NCBI GenBank assembly: GCA_001805895.1
Contig: MHHD01000034.1
Span: 1-13,124 of the forward strand
Origin: Omnitrophica WOR_2 bacterium RIFCSPLOWO2_12_FULL_51_8
GTDB lineage: Bacteria; Omnitrophota; Gorgyraeia; Gygaellales; Profunditerraquicolaceae
DNA: 13,124 nt
Direction: 5' to 3'
Translations under genes and position numbers: made by a program
The notes under the pieces: generated by a model
Told to the model about the DNA's origin: nothing
Databases searched by the model: none
Seen by the model: the letters and a program-made list of their open reading frames with translations, nothing else
Shown: one piece after another, positions 7,393 through 13,124 of the stretch
Layout of the letters: each line of letters opens with the position of its first letter
Position numbering within the stretch: the stretch's first letter is position 1

Positions 7393-8208
7393 TTAGTCGA
7401 CGATGGTGACTTCCGTGCCCGGGGGGACGATCAAATACAACTCCTCAACTTCGGGATTGCTCATGCGCACGCAGCCCTGGGTAACCTGCCTGCCCAGGTC
7501 CTGCGGCTGGGTGGTGCCGTGGATGCCGTAGCCGGGTAAATCGAACCCCAGCCAGCGCGTGCCCAGGATATTCTCCGGGCTTTCTGCCGGCACGACCGCC
7601 CCGGCCTTAAACCAGGTTGGATTGATTAACTTGGAGGCGATTTTAAAATTACCGGCGGGGGTAGAATTATTTTTGCCGGTAGAGACAATGTAGGTCTTGA
7701 TGATTTCCTCATTGGCTTTTAAGAGCAGGGTATTCTGCGATTTATCGACCAGGATGCTAAACGGCGCAGTCCAGACTTTGATTTTCTTCCCGGGGACAAT
7801 AGTATCCGTCGCTAAACCGTTGCATTTCTTAATCAGCTCGGACGTGGTATTATGCGCCCTGGCGATCTTAGAAAGGGTATCTCCGGGCTTGATTTCATAA
7901 AGCAGGCTGCCGGCAGTTATCCGGGGAGAAAATAATAATTTAATATTAATATTTTCCAGCTCTTTCTGCCATTTCATCACCTCGGCGGAATTGCTGAAAT
8001 CCATAATCAATTTCTGCCACACGCCCTTTGCCTCCGGGAGCTTTCCCCTGGCCGCCAGGTCTTTGGCCTGACTGACCAGGCTTGACTGGGAAACGGCATT
8101 ATTCTTTCCGGCCGGGGCGGCATCGCGGCCGAGAAATAAAATCAGTAAAACTGCCAAGACAGCCAAAAAGAAAACGGCTAAAGTAATCAACAATTTTTTC
8201 TTCACCAT
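7393..8208 (-). CDS. LysM-containing L,D-transpeptidase (YkuD domain)
   Basis: The 271-residue product probably crosslinks peptidoglycan (3-3 bonds) or attaches proteins to it in the periplasm. It has an N-terminal membrane anchor (about 5-27), a helical TPR-like stretch (about 42-88), one LysM peptidoglycan-binding domain (about 104-145, YEIKPGDTLSKIARAHN) and a YkuD catalytic domain (about 149-271). His230 in IHG and Cys246 in TQGCVRM form the catalytic motif; the usual Ser-His before GC is Thr-Gln here. The Shine-Dalgarno AGGAGG (8210-8215) lies only 1 nt from the ATG but 4 nt from the next codon, GTG (8203-8205), so the true start may be codon 2. It overlaps none of its neighbours, but its ribosome site covers the stop codon of the DUF212 gene, implying co-translation. 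Confidence 0.93.
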   Translation of the reverse strand: MVKKKLLITLAVFFLAVLAVLLILFLGRDAAPAGKNNAVSQSSLVSQAKDLAARGKLPEAKGVWQKLIMDFSNSAEVMKWQKELENINIKLLFSPRITAGSLLYEIKPGDTLSKIARAHNTTSELIKKCNGLATDTIVPGKKIKVWTAPFSILVDKSQNTLLLKANEEIIKTYIVSTGKNNSTPAGNFKIASKLINPTWFKAGAVVPAESPENILGTRWLGFDLPGYGIHGTTQPQDLGRQVTQGCVRMSNPEVEELYLIVPPGTEVTIVD

Positions 8209-8213
8209 TCCTC

Positions 8214-8660
8214 CTATCCGGCCAAGAAAGCGATAATCACACCCAAAAGGAATCCCGCGATCACTTCTACCGGTGTATGCCCGATGAGCTCACGCAGGCG
8301 CCCCTCGTCAATCCTGCCCTGCCAATAAATATCTTCGGTGATCTTATTCAAGATGCGCGCCTGCCGCCCGGTAGCGCGGCGCACCCCCTGGGCATCGAAC
8401 ATTACCACCAGCGCAAACGACGCCGCCAGCGCAAAGTGGACGCTGGCGAAACCGTAATTCAGGCCGACGGCCGTGGCTAAACAGGCTGCCCCGGCGGTAT
8501 GGCTGGAAGGCATGCCTCCGGTGCCTACGAACCAGCGGAAATCAAACCGCTTTTGCCGGACAACGCCAATAATCACTTTAATCGTCTGCGCGATCAACCA
8601 GGCAGCAAACGTAGCGAGAAGTATCTTATTCTTTGCTATTTCCGGGAAAATGCCTCTCAT
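8214..8660 (-). CDS. DUF212 / divergent PAP2-family membrane protein
   Basis: The 148-residue product belongs to the small family distantly related to PAP2 acid phosphatases and vanadium haloperoxidases. Signature blocks are present: GGMPSSHT (48-55), FDAQGVRRATGRQA (88-101) and GHTPVEVIAG (127-136). Hydrophobic helices lie at about 12-32, 56-88 and 131-147, so it is an integral membrane protein of normal family length. A lipid or isoprenoid-phosphate phosphatase role is often supposed for such proteins, but the exact reaction is unproven. Its ATG overlaps the stop of the coiled-coil gene as ATGA, and its TAG lies in the ribosome site of the L,D-transpeptidase gene. The context points to envelope assembly. 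Confidence 0.92.
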   Translation of the reverse strand: MRGIFPEIAKNKILLATFAAWLIAQTIKVIIGVVRQKRFDFRWFVGTGGMPSSHTAGAACLATAVGLNYGFASVHFALAASFALVVMFDAQGVRRATGRQARILNKITEDIYWQGRIDEGRLRELIGHTPVEVIAGFLLGVIIAFLAG

Positions 8661-9274
8661 TGCCCTTTGGCCGGCTGCGGCGCAGGAGCTACTTCTATGA
8701 TTAATTTGGCAGGAAAAGTTGGTTGTCCGTCTTTGAATAAGAACCCGCGGTTACCCTTTATGACTCTCTCCGGATGCTCCTGCGGCTTCTGCCGCGGCCG
8801 CAACCCTTGTCGTATCTGGATCCTCAGCTCCCGGATGGCCTTTTGCAATTCCTCCAGAGAATTGAATTTCGCCTTCAACGTTTCGTTTTCCCGGAATAAT
8901 TCCGTATTCCTCTGCTTGGCAGCGGCGTTTTCTGACCTGAGCACGGCGAATCTCGCATTTAAATCATCTAACTCCTTTTGGATGCCGTAAGCCTGCCGGA
9001 AAAGCTTATCCAGCCTCTTCCTGCCGGCCATTAAAGTATCTTCCAGCTTAAGGTTTTTCTGGGTAATTTTTGACTGGACCTCTTTCTCTTTCTCTAATGT
9101 TTGCAATAGGTTTTGTTGCTTCTCTTCTAAGTTAGAGACCTGACGTTTTAGCTGCTCTATGGTATCCAGCAGGCCATACTTTTCCCGCATAGCCAGGGTA
9201 TATTTGTAAACGCTAAAAAAGGCGACTCCGGCCAAAAGGACGATGGCGATATTCTTAAGGTGCGATTTATTCAT
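8657..9274 (-). CDS. Membrane-anchored coiled-coil protein, function unknown
   Basis: The product (205 residues from the ATG at 9272-9274) has a single N-terminal membrane helix (about 9-26). A long heptad-rich coiled coil follows (about 35-155, many Leu/Glu/Lys/Gln, for example LKRQVSNLEEKQQNLL). The C-terminal tail is basic and Pro-rich and ends in PAPQPAKGQ. The frame opens at a TTG one codon earlier (9277), but the ATG is the better start. No Shine-Dalgarno sequence is seen, and a TATAAT lies only 8 nt upstream of the ATG, so the mRNA may be leaderless. It is the first gene of a coupled set with DUF212 and the L,D-transpeptidase, so a scaffold or cell-wall-synthesis role is plausible. I do not recognise a named family. 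Confidence 0.8.
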   Translation of the reverse strand: MNKSHLKNIAIVLLAGVAFFSVYKYTLAMREKYGLLDTIEQLKRQVSNLEEKQQNLLQTLEKEKEVQSKITQKNLKLEDTLMAGRKRLDKLFRQAYGIQKELDDLNARFAVLRSENAAAKQRNTELFRENETLKAKFNSLEELQKAIRELRIQIRQGLRPRQKPQEHPERVIKGNRGFLFKDGQPTFPAKLIIEVAPAPQPAKGQ

Positions 9275-9282
9275 CAAGCAGT

Positions 9283-9292
9283 ATTATATAAT
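9283..9292. promoter_or_regulatory. Palindromic -10 (ATTATATAAT) shared by divergent genes
   Basis: ATTATATAAT is a perfect palindrome and offers TATAAT on both strands: minus at 9283-9288 and plus at 9287-9292. The plus-strand copy could drive yifB with an mRNA leader of about 70 nt, but its -35 region (GATTTA, 9264-9269) is weak. It may act as a bidirectional promoter. Confidence 0.4.
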
Positions 9293-9311
9293 CGGGGTAG
9301 CTAAATTGCAA
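9283..9311 (-). promoter_or_regulatory. Sigma70-type promoter for coiled-coil/DUF212/L,D-transpeptidase operon
   Basis: On the minus strand a TTGCAA -35 (9306-9311) and a perfect TATAAT -10 (9283-9288) are separated by exactly 17 nt. Transcription would begin at about 9274-9277, essentially at the ATG (9274), which predicts a leaderless or near-leaderless transcript. This agrees with the absence of a Shine-Dalgarno sequence. Confidence 0.6.
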
Positions 9312-9355
9312 GGGAATTTTGGTTAGATTCGGCTGGTTAAGACGTCTCTTAAGGC

Positions 9356-9366
9356 AGGAGGTGATC
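9356..9366 (+). promoter_or_regulatory. Near-complete Shine-Dalgarno of yifB
   Basis: AGGAGGTGATC matches 11 consecutive bases of the 16S rRNA 3' end complement, ending 2 nt before the ATG at 9369. The core AGGAGG is 7 nt from the start codon. This fixes the yifB start and predicts strong initiation. Confidence 0.85.
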
Positions 9367-9368
9367 AG

Positions 9369-10901
9369 ATGCTGGCAAAGGTATTAAGTTACGGGCTCTT
9401 GGGTATGGAGGCTTATCCGATTGAGATAGAGGTGGACGTTTCCTCAGGCCTTCCGGCAGTGAGCTTTGTCGGCCTGGCAAATACGGCAATCCGGGAAAGC
9501 AAAGAGCGGGTAAAATCCGCGATTAAGAATTCGGGCTTCCGCTGGCCGGGCGAGCGGATTACCGTAAGCTTAGCGCCTTCGGATATCAAGAAAGAGGGCG
9601 CATGTTTTGACCTGGCAATTGCCTTAGGGATATTGGGGGCTACCGAACAGCTTGACAGCAGCCGCCTGCAAAATTATTATTACCTGGGCGAATTGGCGCT
9701 GGACGGGGCCTTACGGCCGGTGCGCGGGATCCTGCCTATAACTTTGGCCTCCGCCAAATCAGGAATAAAAAAACTGATCGTGCCGCTGCCGAATGCCGGC
9801 GAGGCGGCGGTCGTTGCCGAGACACAGGCTTATGGCTTAAAGAGCCTGCGCGAAACCGTGGAATTCCTGAATAGCCCGGAGATGCTTAAACCCTCTAAGG
9901 TGGATTTACTCAGCCTCTTCCGGCAGAATTCCGTTTATCAGGTGGATTTTTCGGAAGTCAAGGGGCAACATCTGGCAAAGCGGGCGCTGGAGGTGGCGGT
10001 GGCCGGCGGGCACAACATCCTGATGCTTGGGCCGCCGGGAAGCGGGAAAACCATGCTTGCCAAACGCATCCCGGGGATTATGCCTGACCTGACCTTAGAG
10101 GAGGCGCTGGAAATCACCAAGATCCATTCCGTGGCCGGCACCCTGCAGAATAAAAACGGCCTGATGGCTACCCGCCCATTCCGCAGCCCGCACCATAGCA
10201 TTTCTAACGTAGCCTTGGTAGGCGGCGGCTCTATCCCGCAGCCCGGAGAAATCAGCCTGGCGCATCAGGGGGTCTTATTCTTGGACGAGCTCCCGGAATT
10301 CCACCGCGACTGCTTAGAGGCCCTGCGCCAACCCTTGGAGGATGGCTCAATCCGGGTTTCGCGGATAATAAAATCCCTCTGCTTCCCGGCCTCACTGGTG
10401 CTGGTAGCGGCAATGAATCCCTGCCCCTGCGGCGCGCTTGGCCAGCATAAAAACACCTGCCGGTGCTCAACCACCCAAATCGCCCGCTACCGGGCAAAAA
10501 TCTCTGGGCCGCTGTTGGATAGGATAGATATACATATAGAAGTCCCTGCTGCAAGATATTCGGAGCTATCTAGCAACCTACCAGCGGAAAGCTCCGCACA
10601 AATCAAAGAAAGGGTAAATAAGGCGCGTGTAATTCAGAGGGAGAGGTTTAAGGATGAAGGAATTTTATGCAATGCTCTTATGAGCCACAAACAGGTAAGA
10701 AAATTCTGCACCTTAGGCAAAGAGGAAAGCGAGTTGCTTAAAATGGCTATGACTGAACTGAATTTTTCTGCCAGAGCATATGACAAAATATTGAAAGTAT
10801 CCAGGACTATTGCAGACCTTGCCGGCTCAGAACAAATAAAAACCGAGCACTTATCAGAGGCAATACAGTATCGGAGCTTAGACAGGGATTTTTTTGTTTG
10901 A
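9369..10901 (+). CDS. yifB: YifB/ComM family Mg-chelatase-like AAA+ ATPase
   Basis: The 510-residue product is the YifB/ComM protein, which in naturally transformable bacteria is a hexameric helicase driving branch migration during DNA integration. It has an N-terminal Lon-protease-like fold (about 1-170), an AAA+ core with Walker A GPPGSGKT (221-228) and Walker B VLFLDELPEF (302-311), the Cys-rich PCPCGALGQHKNTCRC segment (351-366), and the C-terminal Mg-chelatase-type helical domain (about 410-505). Length and both termini are normal, so it is intact. It is transcribed divergently from the coiled-coil operon. The gene often found next to it, dprA, is absent here; an AT-rich restriction-modification module follows instead. 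The last third is less GC-rich than the first two. Confidence 0.96.
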   Translation: MLAKVLSYGLLGMEAYPIEIEVDVSSGLPAVSFVGLANTAIRESKERVKSAIKNSGFRWPGERITVSLAPSDIKKEGACFDLAIALGILGATEQLDSSRLQNYYYLGELALDGALRPVRGILPITLASAKSGIKKLIVPLPNAGEAAVVAETQAYGLKSLRETVEFLNSPEMLKPSKVDLLSLFRQNSVYQVDFSEVKGQHLAKRALEVAVAGGHNILMLGPPGSGKTMLAKRIPGIMPDLTLEEALEITKIHSVAGTLQNKNGLMATRPFRSPHHSISNVALVGGGSIPQPGEISLAHQGVLFLDELPEFHRDCLEALRQPLEDGSIRVSRIIKSLCFPASLVLVAAMNPCPCGALGQHKNTCRCSTTQIARYRAKISGPLLDRIDIHIEVPAARYSELSSNLPAESSAQIKERVNKARVIQRERFKDEGILCNALMSHKQVRKFCTLGKEESELLKMAMTELNFSARAYDKILKVSRTIADLAGSEQIKTEHLSEAIQYRSLDRDFFV

Positions 10902-11014
10902 GATATTTTCATAGAGCCTCCGTGCTAATGTAGCGTAAATGATTTTTTTGACCGCTTTAATTTACTTTGCCTTCGAAGCCCTACTTCCACACCTTCAACT
11001 GGCTGAATTACACT
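10902..11014. other. Spacer between yifB and the restriction-modification module
   Basis: This 113-nt gap separates two convergent genes. It contains a 7-T run (10943-10949) preceded by a very weak GCTA-ATG-TAGC hairpin (10924-10934), too weak to call a terminator with confidence. It marks the edge where composition turns AT-rich. The minus-strand frame of the small ORF continues open through here for 29 codons to a TAG at 10925-10927. Confidence 0.45.
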
Positions 11015-11197
11015 TTAACCTACAGTCGTCTCTAATTTCTTGAATCGCTCAAATATATCCTGCCTCAAATCGTCTATATACGGATCCGGACCGTTTTCTT
11101 TTTCAACCATAAGGCAGCCCTTGCTAGTCTTGCGTTTAAAATAAGATGAAAGATTTTTGGGGATATCTTTAAAATAGCCCTGTTTATAATAATCCAT
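11015..11197 (-). CDS. Small orphan ORF, 60 residues, unknown function
   Basis: The product begins MDYYKQGYFKDIP and ends FKKLETTVG. It is charged and soluble, with no signal peptide, membrane helix or recognisable domain; the C-terminal half (ENGPDPYIDDLRQDIFERFKKLE) may be helical. I chose the ATG at 11195-11197 because an AGGAGG (11202-11207) lies 4 nt upstream. The ATG 10 codons earlier falls inside the terminator of the endonuclease gene and is unlikely. It is downstream of the restriction genes on the same strand but beyond their terminator, so it would need readthrough or its own promoter. It could be a real small gene carried by the module or a chance ORF; the strong ribosome site favours the former. 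Confidence 0.5.
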   Translation of the reverse strand: MDYYKQGYFKDIPKNLSSYFKRKTSKGCLMVEKENGPDPYIDDLRQDIFERFKKLETTVG

Positions 11198-11210
11198 TTG
11201 TCCTCCTCTT

Positions 11211-11247
11211 TTAATTAAAAAAGGCAACCCTATTTTAGAGTTGCCTT
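11211..11247 (-). terminator. Rho-independent terminator after restriction endonuclease
   Basis: A perfect 8-bp stem AAGGCAAC/GTTGCCTT (11221-11228 with 11240-11247) with an 11-nt loop is followed on the minus strand by TTTTAATTAA. It lies 19 nt after the endonuclease stop codon and would end the methyltransferase-endonuclease transcript. Confidence 0.85.
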
Positions 11248-11265
11248 ATCACTTAACTTAAATTT

Positions 11266-11832
11266 TTAAGCATTTATTCCATAAATTAAGACTGGTATAT
11301 CAATATCAGAAACTCCTCTATGCTCTAAATCCCAAACAAACTGTTCAAAATAAGACACTCCTGTTGACATAGATTCTGCGAGTGCTTTTATAGGAACTAT
11401 CTCTATACCATACTTTATATAGCCTAACTTATTAAATATAGTCATCTTGGCACACACGTTATAAACCATAAAGGCATACTTGCCGAATTGTAGTTCAATA
11501 CCTACATTCCTTTTAACAAAATCCATCTCACGAAAAGCCCCTTTTGTTTCTTTATCTTTATATTCATTCAAGTAGAAATCTGTCGGATAGTCACATTTTA
11601 TCCTAACTGTTTTCCATCTCTTCTTCTTAAATTTAGATTTAAATGCTTCATTTAATTTGATAGGGCTAAATAACATTTTTCCTTTCATTGTCTTTTCTTT
11701 ACTCTTCTTAATCTTATATTTTGAGGCATCAATGGAAGAAATAATATCTTTTATCTCTGTAATCAATTCTGGATGATGGCGTTCAATAATTTCCTTACCT
11801 TTGTTGAAAGAGTAAATCCCTACTATCTTCAT
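11266..11832 (-). CDS. Type II restriction endonuclease, BglII/BstYI family
   Basis: The 188-residue product is predicted to cut double-stranded DNA at a GATC-centred site. It resembles BstYI as I recall it: the same start (MKIVGIYS against MRIVEVYS), SIDA...KSKEKT...SPIKLNEAFK, and DFVK...IELQFGKYAFMVYN. The BglII-type active site D-X8-E-X-Q is present as Asp104, Glu113 and Gln115, in the context GIELQFGKY. The C-terminal block GIEIVPIKALAESMSTGVSYFEQ also fits BstYI. BstYI cuts R^GATCY, so that is the likely but unproven specificity. I chose the ATG at 11830-11832 because it aligns with BstYI's start; the frame extends 3 codons further to a TTG at 11841. It overlaps the methyltransferase gene by 38 nt. 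Base composition is much more AT-rich than yifB, as expected for a mobile restriction system. Confidence 0.9.
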   Translation of the reverse strand: MKIVGIYSFNKGKEIIERHHPELITEIKDIISSIDASKYKIKKSKEKTMKGKMLFSPIKLNEAFKSKFKKKRWKTVRIKCDYPTDFYLNEYKDKETKGAFREMDFVKRNVGIELQFGKYAFMVYNVCAKMTIFNKLGYIKYGIEIVPIKALAESMSTGVSYFEQFVWDLEHRGVSDIDIPVLIYGINA

Positions 11833-12793
11833 TATTTTCAAGCCTCGCTTTCCATTCTATGGGCATTTGAGAAACTTTTTCTCTACCAGTAGGTATAAAT
11901 ATGGGTTTTCCTATGGGTCTTATTTTTAAATCGCCAGAGAAATAATCTTTTATTCTTTTTTCTGCTATTTCAATATATATCTTTTCTTTATCGCAACCTA
12001 CCGTCTTTCTATTATTTTTTATTGAGGCGATAAGTGCAGAACCCACTCCACAATAAGGATCTAACACCCAATCATTCTTATCCGTTAATGCCAGAATACA
12101 CCGCTCAACAAGTTCTATTGGAAACTGACAGGGGTGAATGGTCTTTTCTGGGTGATTTGACTTTACGTTTGGTATATTCCATACCTCTTTATCCCAATCT
12201 TCCTTTACAACTGTCCAAACATCAGATGGATTCTTACCAAGGGGATTGCACGATGGCTTCCCTTTTAATTTCCCTTTAAAATGCCGTTTCCCAGGATATT
12301 TAGAAGGGACTCTTACATTATCAAGATTGAACTTAAATGAATCGCTTTTACTAAACCAGATAATACTTTCATATCTTCCAGAAAATCTTTTGCTTGCGTG
12401 GAGACCGTGTCCAAAATGCCAGATTATTCTATTTCTTAATTTTAAACCTTGCTCCTTAAAAATTGGATAATAGTAAATATCTAAAGGAAAGACTTCGCCT
12501 TTATTAACAAAATTTCCTACCTCCCAACATAAACTACCATCATCTTTTAATACTCTTACAAGTTCGGCAATAACTGGCTTTTGCTGGGATAGGTAATTTC
12601 CAATATCTACTTTCTTTTCATACACTTTGCCGAGATTGTAAGGGGGAGAAGAAATTATTAGAGAAATTACATCATCAGGAATAGTCTTTAGAAAGTCAAG
12701 CGTATCACCTAAATGAAGAATTATCTGTTTCTTATCACTAAATTGACTACTAATTTCTATATTCTTTTTAAATAGTGTTGTCATATCATTCAT
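11795..12793 (-). CDS. Beta-class DNA methyltransferase of type II RM system (probably N4-cytosine)
   Basis: The 332-residue product protects host DNA from the partner endonuclease. The catalytic motif SSPPYN (48-53) comes before the AdoMet-binding motif LDPYCGVGSA (244-253), which is the beta-class circular order with the target recognition region in between. A Ser at the first motif position (SPPY rather than DPPY) is typical of N4-cytosine enzymes, so methylation of the C in a GATC-type site is the best guess; N6-adenine cannot be excluded. Other conserved parts are ELVRVLKDDGSLCWEVGNF, the EKTIHPCQFPIELVERCI segment before motif I, and VGCDKEKIYIEIAEKRI (motif II). The length is normal. 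An extended -10 lies just upstream, no Shine-Dalgarno sequence is seen, and the 3' end overlaps the endonuclease gene. Making the methylase first fits safe establishment in a new host. Confidence 0.93.
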   Translation of the reverse strand: MNDMTTLFKKNIEISSQFSDKKQIILHLGDTLDFLKTIPDDVISLIISSPPYNLGKVYEKKVDIGNYLSQQKPVIAELVRVLKDDGSLCWEVGNFVNKGEVFPLDIYYYPIFKEQGLKLRNRIIWHFGHGLHASKRFSGRYESIIWFSKSDSFKFNLDNVRVPSKYPGKRHFKGKLKGKPSCNPLGKNPSDVWTVVKEDWDKEVWNIPNVKSNHPEKTIHPCQFPIELVERCILALTDKNDWVLDPYCGVGSALIASIKNNRKTVGCDKEKIYIEIAEKRIKDYFSGDLKIRPIGKPIFIPTGREKVSQMPIEWKARLENNEDSRDLLFQQR

Positions 12794-12811
12794 TATTGTT
12801 CAACTGAATAT

Positions 12812-12820
12812 ATTATACCA
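12812..12820 (-). promoter_or_regulatory. Extended -10 promoter of the restriction-modification operon
   Basis: TGGTATAAT on the minus strand is an extended -10 (TGnTATAAT), with no good -35 at 16-18 nt. Its distance to the ATG at 12793 predicts an mRNA leader of only about 10-15 nt, without a Shine-Dalgarno sequence. Confidence 0.55.
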
Positions 12821-12899
12821 CCGTTTATATGAAATTTAATCTTTTTCTTATCCACATATAATAGACGTAACAGATAACAAAATCTAACAGGAATTTTAA

Positions 12900-13049
12900 T
12901 TATTTCGTTGCCAAATCAATTTTGTTTACTGCGGTCTTAAGGTCTTCTCCGTTAATATGAAGGTAACGTTCGGTAGTGCGGAGGTTACGGTGGGATAATA
13001 ATTCTTTTATGGTTAGGATATTCTCACCTTGCTTCAAAAGGGCGGTATG
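12900..13049 (-). pseudogene. C-terminal remnant of a tyrosine recombinase/phage-type integrase
   Basis: The minus strand encodes about 49 residues that read as the end of a XerC/XerD-like tyrosine recombinase: TALLKQGENILTIKELLSHRNLRTTERYLHI, followed by a short helical tail ending DLATK and a stop at 12900-12902. The GH-type box (LLSHRN, normally LLGH) and the catalytic Tyr in TTERYLH are both present. In-frame stops at 13050-13052 and 13056-13058 lie where the upstream Arg box (HxLRHSFAT) should be, so the essential second Arg is gone and the protein is dead. Upstream, the same frame reads ...NGFPIL up to those stops, which faintly suggests decay in place rather than a clean cut. The gene body extends beyond the window, if it exists. 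It points to how the neighbouring restriction module arrived. Confidence 0.75.
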
Positions 13050-13124
13050 CTAAACTTAGTTGAGAATCGGGAAGCCGTTTAAAGAAAAAAGGCTTGAAAC
13101 GCAGGCAAGGTTCCTCGACAATAT

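Noticed and set aside
8499..8990. A 163-codon plus-strand open frame
   Set aside because: It lies across the DUF212 and coiled-coil genes on the other strand, both of which have clear protein features; the frame is a shadow.
10924..10949. Rho-independent terminator for yifB
   Set aside because: The stem is only 4 bp (GCTA/TAGC) with a 3-nt loop, and the T-run starts 8 nt further on; too weak to call.
11266..12793. A novel anti-phage defence system rather than a classical restriction-modification pair
   Set aside because: Both genes carry clear hallmarks of a type II methyltransferase and a BglII/BstYI endonuclease; no additional effector genes are present within the window.
13072..13095. 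Hairpin AAGCC/GGCTT near the window end as an attachment or recombination site
   Set aside because: It has five base pairs with a 14-nt A-rich loop and no flanking core repeat; easily due to chance.

Overview
The window looks like chromosomal DNA of a diderm (outer-membrane) bacterium. It encodes an RND pump with a lipoprotein adaptor and a TolC-type outer-membrane channel, an L,D-transpeptidase and the fatty-acid enzyme AccA. Most of the window has moderate-to-high GC and tightly packed genes with 1-4 nt overlaps. The gene mix and style resemble uncultured lineages such as Omnitrophota, but that is a guess; no marker gene settles the phylum.

Region 1 (67-7167, all minus strand) reads as one operon in the order accA, padR-like regulator, small two-helix membrane protein, tolC-like channel, membrane-fusion adaptor, RND pump. 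Every junction overlaps by 1-4 nt, abuts, or has a 3-nt gap. The last three genes form a complete tripartite envelope exporter. The PadR-type repressor is its obvious candidate regulator. Placing fatty-acid synthesis (AccA) at the head suggests the exporter may serve envelope or lipid stress, but this is inference. The adaptor is unusually short and lacks the helical hairpin, and the pump has Asn at two positions that are Asp and Lys in the AcrB proton relay.

Region 2 (7168-9277) holds a 225-nt spacer with a long imperfect hairpin and a direct repeat, then three coupled minus-strand genes: a membrane-anchored coiled-coil protein, a DUF212 (divergent PAP2) membrane protein and a LysM/YkuD L,D-transpeptidase. 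The last points to peptidoglycan work. A good sigma70-like promoter (TTGCAA-17-TATAAT) sits directly upstream of the coiled-coil gene. Its -10 lies inside a perfect palindrome that also gives a TATAAT toward the divergent yifB/comM gene.

Region 3 (9369-10901, plus strand) is an intact yifB/comM AAA+ gene with a near-perfect Shine-Dalgarno sequence.

Region 4 (about 10902-13124) is clearly more AT-rich (about 30% GC in one line counted by eye) and is an acquired module. It contains a beta-class DNA methyltransferase overlapping a BglII/BstYI-family restriction endonuclease, a rho-independent terminator, a 60-residue orphan ORF, and a decayed C-terminal piece of a tyrosine recombinase at the window end. 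The predicted restriction specificity, by family resemblance to BstYI, is R^GATCY. I do not see a convincingly undescribed system here. The most valuable items are the island with its integrase scar, the adaptor/pump oddities and the symmetric promoter.
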